NCBI GenBank assembly: GCA_009801015.1
Contig: VHZZ01000444.1
Location: forward strand, 157,006-179,337
DNA: 22,332 bases
Source: Silene noctiflora
Lineage: Eukaryota > Streptophyta > Magnoliopsida > Caryophyllales > Caryophyllaceae
Reading direction: 5' to 3'
Below, piece after piece: positions 1 through 9,700 of the stretch. How positions within the stretch are numbered: the stretch's first letter is position 1; every line of letters begins with the position of its first letter. The notes beneath the pieces are model-generated. The model did not search any database. It worked only from the letters and a program-made list of their open reading frames with translations, and was not told the origin of the DNA. A program made the translations under genes and the position numbers.

Positions 1-275
1 GGATCTCTTAGATCTAATGGATGGTATTAATCCTCAATCCTCAATTATATAACCAATACTTACAAGATCCTATTTCTATATATATATATATATATTGGTT
101 AGATGTAATGTAATAATAGTCATTAGATAATTATAGCTTTAATTTAAAAAATTATCAAGTAATAAAATTATTAGAGCTACTGATTTCTAACTTTTTAAAA
201 GTTTTAGCATTCGATTATCAAATAGTATAAATTTTACCATATGAAAAAAGTTCAAACATAATATTTCTAGGATTG

Positions 276-308
<33 letters not shown>

Positions 309-813
309 ATTTCAACACAAGTAAAATCGATATATATTTGTTTTTCTTTCAAATTTGTATTAGCGACCGATTTAAAACTATTGTTTTTGTAAAGCGACCT
401 ATAGCTAGCGTCTTAGCTCACACAAAAACCTGGTCAAGATGAAGGAACTACGTATGTGTGCACGTCATACATCGTGCATGCAACCATTCACCATTCACCA
501 TTCACCATTCACCATTCACCATTCACCATTCATGCAGTGCAGTGAGTAGCACGTCTTTCAACTTGCACCCCTCTTTTCCCAAATCATTGCATACAAGAAT
601 TAAGATACAACACCAAACCCATATCAGATCATCAATCCAAATTTTATGTTTCTCAGCTCCTTTGGTATTTTTCCCGAGTATATATAATAATTATACCAAT
701 ATGAAAAGTTGCAATTGTATCATGTTTCCTCATTATTTCCTCCATTATCTCTAATCAGTAGCGGAACCAGGATTTTTATACTTCCTCATTTTCGCCATAC
801 GGGTACAAATTAA
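1..813. other. Gene-free 5' flank with simple repeats
   Basis: No credible coding region is seen. The stretch holds a short TA run near 77-95, a poly-A tract near 277-306 and a heptanucleotide array (separate entry). The part next to the first gene probably contains its promoter: a TATA-like 'gagtatatataata' lies near 674-687, roughly 130 bases before the ATG at 814, and an RY-type CATGCA lies near 477-482. Bases about 759-778 ('gcggaaccaggattttta') resemble a fragment found in many dicot repeats, which I recall but cannot verify here. Confidence 0.5.
483..531. repeat. (ACCATTC)7 tandem array
   Basis: Seven exact head-to-tail copies of the 7-mer ACCATTC are present with no mismatch. The array lies about 280 bases upstream of the start codon of the PC-esterase-like gene, in what is probably its promoter or 5' leader. 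Exact identity between units suggests recent expansion by replication slippage, so copy number is likely variable between individuals. Confidence 0.95.
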
Positions 814-1827
814 ATGGGGTTAGCAGGTTGGCATCTAAGCTGCAAAAAAATGCTATTCTTTAGTGGATTACTCTTTATAATATGCCTTGCTATAGCTCTT
901 CATCTTTCTCCTTATTACTTTCCTTCACCATTTGACTTCTTTCCTGCTTCAGTATCATCATCATCAGCATCATCTTCTTCTTCTTCAACCTTAGTTGTTC
1001 TTGATGAGAATCCAGAATCTTGCATCAATTTACTTCATAATATCCAATGGAATACCAAAACTAGTCTAAATTCATCCAAATTTTCATGGAAATGGGCACA
1101 ATCTGATGAAAATGTGTTAGCCTGTGATTATCAGAAATTGAATAGCACTGATATGGGTGATCTGCTTAATGGGTCTTGGGTTATGGTGGCTGGGGACTCA
1201 CAAACTCGATTTTTCGTGCTCTCGTTCTTGGAATTACTATTGGGTGAAGAAGAGATAGCAGATGTTAGAAAGGATCTCAAATATAGTGATTATCACTTGG
1301 ATGTCAGTCGACTCGGGTTAACAGTAGATTTCAAGTGGGCACCTTATGCTGCCAATTTGAATAATTTGGTAGCAGAGTTGAATAGGAATAATAGTATTCC
1401 TGATGTGTTTGTCATGGGGTATGGACTTTGGAATATGCTTCATGTTGCAAATTCAACACATTATGGAGATTCCTTGCATGTGTTGAATCAAGCTTTAACA
1501 TTATTCTTACTTAAACTTTCGCCCAAGTCGCAACCTCCTCACTTGTTCTGGTTGAATATGCCAACATTGATAAACCCGATGCTTAATACCGAGGAGAAGA
1601 GGGAAAAGATGAATGATTTAGTGCAGAATGAGTATCATCAAGAGCTAAGTAGTAGTGAGCTATTTGGCCATGGAAATCCTTTTGTTTTGCTAGACCTCAA
1701 GTCTTTGAGTGGGAGTTGCGGAGTTGAGTGTACCAAAGACGGAATGCATTATGATACGGTTGTATATGAAGCTTGTGTTCATATCATGCTAAATGTTTTG
1801 ATCATCCAATCTCAACACAAAGTATAG
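814..1827 (+). CDS. PC-esterase/SGNH-like membrane protein, putative polysaccharide O-acetylation factor
   Basis: This is an intronless frame of 337 residues. A hydrophobic segment at about residues 13-32 follows a short basic N-terminus, as expected for a type II Golgi membrane protein; a serine-rich stretch (about 46-60) then links it to the luminal part. Visible motifs are G127-D128-S129 in GDSQTRFF and D309-G-M-H312 in DGMHYD. These match the GDS and DxxH catalytic motifs of the PMR5/Cas1p SGNH-like acyl-esterase family, with Ser129, Asp309 and His312 as the predicted triad. The plant TBL 'DCDxF'-type N-terminal domain is not seen, so it looks closer to the Cas1p/AXY9 type than to TBL proteins. 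AXY9 acts in xyloglucan and xylan O-acetylation in the Golgi; assigning that role here is inference. Several N-glycosylation sequons fit a luminal domain. The start was chosen because it puts the membrane anchor right after the N-terminus and the frame is open to 1827. Confidence 0.8.
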   Translation: MGLAGWHLSCKKMLFFSGLLFIICLAIALHLSPYYFPSPFDFFPASVSSSSASSSSSSTLVVLDENPESCINLLHNIQWNTKTSLNSSKFSWKWAQSDENVLACDYQKLNSTDMGDLLNGSWVMVAGDSQTRFFVLSFLELLLGEEEIADVRKDLKYSDYHLDVSRLGLTVDFKWAPYAANLNNLVAELNRNNSIPDVFVMGYGLWNMLHVANSTHYGDSLHVLNQALTLFLLKLSPKSQPPHLFWLNMPTLINPMLNTEEKREKMNDLVQNEYHQELSSSELFGHGNPFVLLDLKSLSGSCGVECTKDGMHYDTVVYEACVHIMLNVLIIQSQHKV

Positions 1828-2986
1828 AAATTCAATTCATTGTGTAATAGGAGCTAGTACTTGTTATATATAATCAACAACGTTATTCTGTTATTCTAAA
1901 CGCGGACATTAAGGTATTGAGGTAACGTTGTTGAATAATGTTCACTATATGGGATAAGCCTATAGAGTTATGTTTTATATATAATATCAGAAGCTTTACA
2001 ATAATGTACTCGTATATCTCAGGTAGTTGCGAAAGCAAGTGATGAAAGACATTAAAGGCCTAAACTTGAATATTTCGAAGGCTTTAAAATGGTTGAATGT
2101 ATGTATGCATACCTCATAATAGCTAATTAACATTGATATAAATTTCAAAAGTCGTAACAGAAATTTCTTAATATTATACAGAAGGAAAATGAGACAGCAG
2201 TTTAGTTTACTTGGACGGAGGAGTATAAACTACCGAGTATTTTATATTTGAATATCAGTTGTTTGTCAAAAGTTAAGAAGTGTACAGAAAATTCAATGTT
2301 AGAATTGAGTGGAAAAAAGAGGATTACAATATTTGTTATTTCAACTACTTCCATAGCTTCTCTCTAGGTCGTCTTCTGCAGGCTGCAGCTCACATACTTA
2401 ACCAACAATTCAATGTCAGGACCCATAATTCATAAATAAAAGCGGTAGAATTCAGTCGACTGAAATGAACAGAACTGAATTGAATGGAGTTGGGATAAAT
2501 TGTAGTGGACCGAATGGAGCTAGGGTAAACTGAATATCGCTGGTTGAACAGAACTGAGCTGAAAGACTTTACTGTAATTTTGCAAGGAGTTCGGTTCCTC
2601 TCTCTCATTTTCGTTTCTCATCATCTTATGTCTCGTTTACTCTCCATTTGACACGTAAGTATAAGAAATGATTCCGTGAGAATTGAATTTGTGACCCTTA
2701 CACGAGATACACGTTAAACTTTATGCTAAAACAAGATATGGTGGTATGTGATGTACTTGGTACGAGTTGAAATAGTGATCAGGCCATTTAATCATTTTTA
2801 GATAACATGGACCAATAATATACATACCGCATTTAATTAATTTCTCCACCTTGTATGACATTTTTGGTAGCCCATCCACCTGCTACTATTTTTCCTACTA
2901 GCATAAAATGATCATAAGAGCGTCTAGCATAAGAGATATGTTCAAGTTTTTCTAGTTTCGGATCCTCTGTCTCATTCTCGTAGAAT
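1828..2986. other. Intergenic, no gene seen; degenerate repeat near 2435-2570
   Basis: This spacer separates two plus-strand genes and should hold the 3' end of the first and the promoter of the WAT1-related gene. I see no supported coding region. Bases 2435-2570 repeat motifs such as 'aacagaactga', 'gaatggag' and 'tagggtaaactga' in a degenerate way, and a similar sequence occurs in inverted orientation in intron 4 of the next gene. A fragment 'ggacggaggagtata' near 2213-2228 looks like the end of a Stowaway-type element, but no partner end was found. Confidence 0.45.
2435..2570 (+). repeat. Degenerate 'gaactgaattgaatgg' repeat, copy 1
   Basis: The stretch contains recurring motifs 'gaacagaactga(a/g)', 'gaatggag' and 'gggtaaactgaat'. 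The reverse complement of the sequence near 4395-4480 contains the same 'aaatgaacagaa' and 'ctgaatt' words, so both look like copies of one dispersed repeat. No ends or target duplication could be defined, so the class is unknown. Confidence 0.35.
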
Positions 2987-5518
2987 ATGGAATGGTGGGA
3001 GGATCAATTGCCAGCAATAGCAATGGTATTCATGCAACTATTAGTTGCAGTGATGGCTCTAATGAATAGGGCTGCCCTTTTGGAAGGCATGAGTCCTAAG
3101 GTCTTCATTTTCTATAGACAAGCTATTGCTACTTTGGTTATTTCCCCTATCGCCTTCTGCACCAGGTTTGTCCTACATACATCACATTTCTTTCATTTTA
3201 TTTCATTAGTATACCGAGAGACGGAGTCATATTAATGTTATGTGCAACTAGTTTAATTTAATTCGATTCAAGTTTACAGGTTATAATACCATCTCTATCA
3301 AAATATGACTCGGATGAGAATGTGTGTCGTTTAATTTACTCCCGTCTTCAAGCTTTAGAAATTCGACATTTATGTCGAAGAACCAAGATGCATGATACTA
3401 AATGGATTTTTTTGTGGCAGGAGGAAATCTAACAGGCGAGAATCAACCATGACAACCAAAAGCTTCATTTTGATCTTTATCGCTTCCTTCATTGGGTAAA
3501 GCCAATTTTTGTTACGCCTTTGGTACTAGTAATACTACTATACAAGTAATGTAATGCATTATGTATTTATGTACTCCGTTATATCAGAACATGTACTTCG
3601 AAGGAGTATCCATTATGCTATTATGACTTCCCTAAAGGCTAAAACAAAGTGATATCGTAAATAATTTATCACAGCTAATTTAACTGATAATGACCATTGG
3701 CCATTGCAATTGTGAACAGAGTCGTGTTATATCAGAACATGTACTTCGAAGGGTTATTCTTGGCCTCCTCGTCAATGGCTAGTGCAACCTCAAATCTAAC
3801 CCCAGCAGTTACCTTTTTGATAGCGGCCCTCTTGAGGTAATCAATTATACAGAGTATTTTCTTTTGTAAAAACAATAGTAAATCGATATGATTGGTTATA
3901 GTGGTATCTAGAGGTGAACATTGGTCCAAGACCAGGCTAAACAGGACGTAACTGAAGGCCAAAATGGAAAATGAGGAGACCGACGACTAGAGCTTAATGT
4001 TTTCGAAAATATATCTCCATGAGTTATAATTTGTAATGTTTTTTAATAACATTAGGCTTGAGCAAGTGAACATGAAGGCAATGACTAGTATAGCCAAGAT
4101 ACTCGGAACAATAATTTGCGTAGGAGGAGCGATTTCAATGGCTTTGTTTAAAGGTCCAGCGATACTCAACACACAACTTCCGCTGTCAAACTCGTTAATG
4201 TTGCCATCATTTGGGGGTGACATCAATTGGTTGATCGGTTGTCTGTGGCTCTTTGCAAGTTCTTCTTGTTGGTCCTTGTGGCTTATTATGCAGGTAAAAA
4301 TTTGCGGGGTTTCTGAGGTTGAAAATGACCTTCGCGTTTGGCTCATAACCAGTTCCAACAAAATCTCTGTCGTTGCACACATAGTCCTCGTTCTGTTGGA
4401 CTTAATTCAGTTTACTTCTGTTCATTTTACTTGAGTTAGATTCTTCAAGTCCTCTAAATTCAGCTTAGTTCAGCTCACAATGTTTAAGTCCTAAAGAACG
4501 GGGACTTAACTCCGAAAAATTTGAATGAAACCAAGAAATCATCACAATACTTGCATGAGACGGTTTACACGAGAAACACATTCGTTAACCTAACTTATTG
4601 CGAAATACATACAGAAATTGGTTGATCTCGCTTATTAGACCGTCTCATATATGATTGAACGTTGTTGTGGTATTAGGTGCCAGTGACAGCCTGCTACTCA
4701 GACCATCTCTCTCTTTCAGCATGGACGTGTCTCATATCCACGTTTCAGGCTGGTATTATTGCCTTCATCTTAGAAAAGGATCCCAACGCTTGGAAATTCA
4801 GCTCCAGTAAACTTCAACTCGGTTGTTGCTTCTTTTCGGTATGATTTCAGAACTAGAGATCATTCGTACATTCTGATAAATTAACAGAACGGCATACAAG
4901 TATACGACACTAACCATAATGTTTCAGTTGCAAGCAAGGTAGTTTCATTTCAGCCTTTCACGCTGACTTATTCAAACCGTCGGTCTCTAATACTCGTAGA
5001 AGACAATTCCATAAGTCTACAACAGAGACTGACAGTTTCGTACTTGTATGCATACTTAAAATGGGTGTTGCATACTTAAATTGTAGGGAGTATTCGGATC
5101 AGCGGTTCAATTCTTTGTACAATCATGGTGCATTGGTCGGAGAGGTCCACTTTTCTCTGCTATGTTTAATCCTCTCTGCACTGTTATAACCACGGTACTC
5201 GCATTCATATTTCTGAAGGAGGAACTTCATGTTGGCAGGCAAGTCATTTCTTCTCTGTAAAATATGACTATCAAAGAACAAGTGTTGGTGATAATGTTAT
5301 TTGTTGCCTTCAGTTTGTTAGGAGCGATCGCTGTAATGAGTGGCTTATATGTGGTGCTATGGGGTAAATCTGAAGAACTCAAGACATCAAAGCTTGATCC
5401 AGCTGGAGAAAATTACATGGATACAACAGCCGAAGAGACGATTAGTGATAAGATCGATCTAGAGAAGCCGCTACTAATAGACGAGTGTAACATCGACAAG
5501 GCCGATTTCAGGTTATAG
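2987..5518 (+). CDS. WAT1-related (EamA / nodulin MtN21) transporter, seven exons
   Basis: Exons read from splice sites: 2987-3165, 3421-3495, 3720-3836, 4056-4293, 4677-4838, 5087-5238 and 5314-5518. They join in frame to 375 residues, about the usual family length of 350-400. Family signatures appear in order: NRAALLEGMSP, FYRQAIATL, QNMYFEGLFLASSSMASA, LTPAVTF, AKILGTIICVGGA, ALFKGP, WSLWLIMQ, GVFGSAVQFFVQSWC, GPLFSAMFNPL, FLKEELHVGS and LLGAIAV..GLYVVLWGK. These are the two EamA domains of drug/metabolite-type carriers with about ten membrane helices. Family members move auxin, amino acids or other metabolites across the plasma membrane or tonoplast; the substrate here cannot be told. The last intron (5239-5313) is GC-AG (AG|GCAAGT), and the join restores the family motif VGS-LLGAIAV. 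The hydrophilic tail (SEELKTSK onward) is variable in the family. Confidence 0.88.
3578..3604 (+). repeat. 27-bp copy of exon 3 sequence inside intron 2
   Basis: The 27 bases starting 'gttatatcagaacatgtact' are identical to 3726-3752 in exon 3 of the WAT1-related gene, where they encode part of LYQNMYFEG. The intronic copy lies 148 bases upstream of the exon copy. It lacks the rest of the exon and has no nearby matching acceptor, so it looks like a short templated insertion and not a functional alternative exon. Confidence 0.9.
4395..4480 (-). repeat. Degenerate repeat, inverted copy of 2435-2570 family
   Basis: This lies inside intron 4 of the WAT1-related gene. It contains 'aattcagtttacttctgttc', 'aattcagcttagttcagctc' and similar words that, reverse complemented, match the motifs at 2435-2570. 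The similarity is patchy, and no element ends were found. Confidence 0.3.
4555..4648. mobile_element. Small inverted-repeat (MITE-like) unit in intron 4
   Basis: The 10-base arms ATGAGACGGT (4555-4564) and ACCGTCTCAT (4639-4648) are exact inverted copies enclosing about 74 bases. Arms of the type 'gagacggtctca' are common in dispersed plant repeats. No clear target-site duplication was found, so the mobile nature is inferred from the arms only. Confidence 0.4.
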
Positions 5519-6749
5519 TAATGTTACCAATTCACAAGAGAGGTTTGGCAATATAGTACAAACTCTTCAGATTCATTGGATTTTCTTTACCAAAGATGAA
5601 AGATAAGCTATAAAATAAGATTAAGGGGTTGAACTTGGATAGATTCATTGCACACTATTTTATTTTTAAGTTAGAACTAACTGCAAGTTAATTTTATTTG
5701 GATCATTATTAACTTCGTTCATGGTCCAAGTCATAAATTTGATCGATTCGTGATCAGGTCCATCGAATACCCAAACACAAATCCGAATTGACCTTACTAT
5801 GCCTAAAAAGTACCAAAACACAAATCCCAAGATTATCTGAAATCGACATCCATTGATGACTCCCACCCCCAGAAACGATCCCGGATTTTCTTTCCTCAAC
5901 TGATATTACTCGTAATGAATTTATATTAATTGATACACCCAATACATATCATAACCCGAAATAACCTCTCGACTTCACTGTACCCAGGCTGACTCAACTC
6001 ATAATCGAACAATACGACTTGTTTGTCGAGTTTAATCATGGTCATCTCGGGTTGGTTTAGTTTAGCTGGATAGAAACAAGTTAGGCTATATCAATATTGA
6101 GTCAAACATCGGGCTGGTTAGCTTTGGAAGGGTTTGATTTACAATTTTTTTGGCTTCCATCGGGTCACTTTGTGAGCTGTAGAGAGGCCAACAAATGACG
6201 CCTATAGACCTCTCTAGTTTACAGATAGATATAAGGGCAATAACAATGGTAATATATAAGGAGTTTCATATCATATAAGGAGCTCCTTAACCATTGAGCT
6301 AGAAAATAAGGAGTTCCTTATATGAAATGGGTTTCTTAAGTAAGAAACCAGTTTCATGCTATGAAAAGAGAGAAAAAGTTTCATATATAAAAAGTTTCAT
6401 ATATGGTGATGTGTGCTTGTGTGTCAATGAAAATATATTCTATGAAACTACAACCATTGTTATTGCCCTAAGCTCCAAAGATTAACCTTGGAAGTTGGAC
6501 CTATAAACTACTCCATACAACTCTAAATTTTCATCAAGGCCAACAAACGAAAGGAAAAGATCGAAGCATTTAAACCTCACATACTAAAACCAACGTCATA
6601 TACACAGCTAAAAAGTTTAAGCATATAGTCAACTAGCGTAGACAACATAAAGCAATGCACGAGGTAGAATAGAGCGAAAATGAACCAGTATCAACAGAGA
6701 TTCAAACTGTACAAACTACAAAGGCCTGAGTGACATGTACGATGATCAA
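5519..6749. other. Intergenic between convergent genes
   Basis: This holds the 3' ends of the WAT1-related gene (+) and the tetraspanin gene (-), which converge here. No coding region is supported. About 5750-6080 consists of degenerate words such as 'acccgaaat', 'atcgaatacccaaac' and 'tcgggttggtttag', similar in style to 7790-8130. A Tourist-like MITE occupies 6235-6468 (separate entry). Bases about 6470-6749 are likely 3' UTR of the tetraspanin. Confidence 0.5.
6235..6468. mobile_element. Tourist-like (PIF/Harbinger) MITE
   Basis: The terminal inverted repeats GGGCAATAACAATGGT (6235-6250) and ACCATTGTTATTGCCC (6453-6468) are perfect 16-base inverted copies. Both ends are flanked by TAA (6232-6234 and 6469-6471), the 3-bp target duplication typical of PIF/Harbinger elements. 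The 234-bp interior repeats 'gtttcatat' and 'aaggag(t/c)tcctta' motifs in both orientations, so it could fold into a long hairpin. It encodes nothing. It lies in or just beyond the 3' UTR of the tetraspanin gene. Confidence 0.85.
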
Positions 6750-9700
6750 TCATCTTCCGTTATACGGTTTCCAAGAGTTGTCCCACCTGTTGCTTCTGAA
6801 AGCACAGCAGCCGATGGAGTAGACGATAATCAAGAAGACGAGGAAGATAATGTTGATAACTGCCACCTTCTTCCAGTGGCCTTTCAGGTTTTGGAGTACT
6901 CCGGCCTTGCAAGATTGGCAATCGTAGCATAGGGCCGTCTGGTCGTTGCTCCATGTGTTACAGTCTGGGTTGGTCGTGCCAGTTGTACTCGTCTTGGTCC
7001 ACGTTGTTGGGCCCACATACTGGAAATTACAGCTGTCTGGTGGCTTGCAGCATCCCGACTGCAATTCGAGTCATAAGATTGATTAGAAAATTTGGGAACT
7101 TTAATATTTCAATTCAATATTAAGAGTATAAGACACATGCCAACTGGTTTAGGTGGTATCTCACTGAGTGGTGCTACTAAATCATGACCTGGCCGGGTTT
7201 GACACCAAACTGTATTAAAATTGTACTTCCGTTTCCAATGACAAAACAAAATCAAGACATTACAGCATAAAATACCACATCTACATTATCAAAGCAGTAA
7301 CACAGTAATAATCACAGCAAACCTTTACACCAAAGAACAAGAAGCGGATTTATGTAAAAGAGCAGCACATTCGAGGCTGAGCCTCAAACGAAAAATGGCT
7401 TATACATTGGGCAATGTTTGTTTTTTGGTTTTTCAGAAGCCAGTTCTTGTCCAATGAAGATCCCAGACAGCAATGAGAAGTACATTAACTTTCGGCATAT
7501 AGTTGTGGGGAAACTTTCGGCCTATATGTTGCCGGACATTTTAATTTTACTTAAAGTTGACGGAGCATTTACTTTTACTGGGTTGCTACTTATCTCCTAT
7601 GCATACAATACATTAATCGAAGGCAAAGTCTAAACAATACAGAAATCCAACACAATTGAAGCTAAAAATTCTAATCTAAGCTGCCGACACATTGCAATGC
7701 ATATAAGTTAAATTAGGACTTGGTTGGCATACTATTCAACTGATGTGACATACTAACACCTAAAGTTTGCTAATCCTGATTGACTTCTTCCGCACAAACG
7801 AAGAGTGAACCGGACCTAAATGACCCGACTCAAACACAAGCTAGCCCCCAAAAGTAAAACTCAAATAACAGATCCGAATGCTCGGAAACACCCTGAGCAA
7901 CCTGAAATGACTAGCGTGAAACAAAACTTAGATAATCATGATTCGACATGACTCGTAATAAACCTGCCCACAAGGCCACAATGAGCAGTCCCAGAAAAGA
8001 TTTGAACCAAAACAACCAAACACTTAAACAACACCATCCAAAATGACTCAACCCAAATTACTTGAACCTAAATTCACCTGTACCAAAATGGCCGGACCCA
8101 AACCGGATCCCGAATGACCTAATTCAGATCTTCCGGCGGCTCACAATTAACAATTCACATTTTAAACATGGGAGAAACCCCAATTCAACAAACTTATAAT
8201 ATTAAAAGGCATTTAATAAAGCAAAAGATTAGTCCTCTTGATGAATCTAATGTGAGACAAAAGACAAGAAAGAAAGTGAAAAAGTTGAACACTTCAAGTA
8301 ATTCTAGCTTTAGAGAGTTGGAGAATAACATGGATCTTCATAAAGGCTCTTGCCTTTTAAGAAGAAGAAAAAGACATCCACTTTTTTTATACTTAAAAAG
8401 AGTTCCACACGACTCAAAAAGATATCATCCACTATGATCAAATCAATCAAGTTATGAAAATTACATGTATATCTTCAAAGTCGTCATGATTATCGCAACT
8501 TGCATTCGACAAAACCATTTGTCAAAACCAGATTCAACAAACAATGTTACTGATAAACAAGCAATAATCAGTTGCAATCAAATATGTAATCAGGATTCAG
8601 GACTAGATAAAACTTTGGAAAATCCCTTAGTAGCGAAGCTTGATTTCCCGTAATAATTATCGCATTTTGCATTCAACAATACTACTATACTAGTTTTATA
8701 CCCGTGCCAAATTGCACGGGATTAGATGTTTAATTACTTAACGAAATGTTCAAATATTGAAAATTAAAATTGCACATAATTANCTGCGCCGCTCTCGTTT
8801 GCTAGGCCCTGCCAATCCATGTTTCTGAACGTTGGTGGAGTAATAGTGGTCTAAATGGTTGATGATGGGTGAAGGTGAGTGGCTGGGTTGTGGGTACCGG
8901 AGTGGTGGTGGACTAGTGGTAGGTGATGAGGATTGTCGATGAAGGAGGAAGGAGATTTAAACAAAAAGAAAAGTGCAATGACCGGATGGCTTACCTAGTT
9001 TCATGGGTAAAAAATTACTAAGTGCATTATATTTCAAAGAGGGTAATAATATGGTTTATTTAGGGTTAAATTGTAGTTCAGCTTATTTTGAAAAGGTGAC
9101 TAATAGTATGGATTATTCTCATCAATTAACCCTAAAAAAAATTAGTTTGTTTGATGTGCATCTTAAGATCAGTTTAAACCTTGTCGTCTAGTGTTGATCC
9201 ACATAATATTTACAGGTCATACTAGAGAGCAAAGTTCCATACTAATTAGTTCTTAAAATCTACGCTAATTCTTATTTCAGACGGAATGAAAGCCTTCAGG
9301 GCGCACTGGAGTGATCCAGCAGCGGGGTAGGGCGTAAAGGGATTAAATAATCATCTGAAAAATAGAATACATGAAATAATGCCGAAAGAAAAAAAAAAAA
9401 AAGAAAAAAGAAAAAATGCTCTCAGAAAAGGGCCAGTTTTCCACAAGAGAGCAAAAATCCATCAAACAACAACCATCTCAATTTTAACAAAAAGAAAAAG
9501 AGTAATGAATTCAAATGGTTAGAAACAAACTTCATCTTCACTCTAGAAATTAGCTGTTAAGCCCAAATTCTAGGGTCCAGATTCACCAGTTTGATGCTAA
9601 ACAATTAAATTCTTAAATTACTCCTTTCTTTAAGTTAAAATCAAGATTACGCTGTCGCCGACGATGAATTATACTCTAATTCAGTGTGGTTAAAGCAAAA

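Noticed and set aside
277-306. Poly-A run as a retrotransposon tail
   Set aside because: No target duplication or upstream element was found; a simple A run is enough.
483-531. CRISPR-like regular repeat
   Set aside because: Units are 7 bases with no spacers, in a plant genome: a simple microsatellite.
458-754. 98-residue open frame
   Set aside because: It translates the ACCATTC array and AT-rich sequence; no family resemblance and it precedes the real gene.
3732-4382. Minus-strand frames over the WAT1-related gene
   Set aside because: They are antisense to exons 3 and 4, whose plus-strand reading gives clear family motifs.
8168-9191. Plus-strand frames of 62-89 residues in the tetraspanin intron
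   Set aside because: Low-complexity or repeat-derived, no recognisable domain, and partly inside the Helitron.
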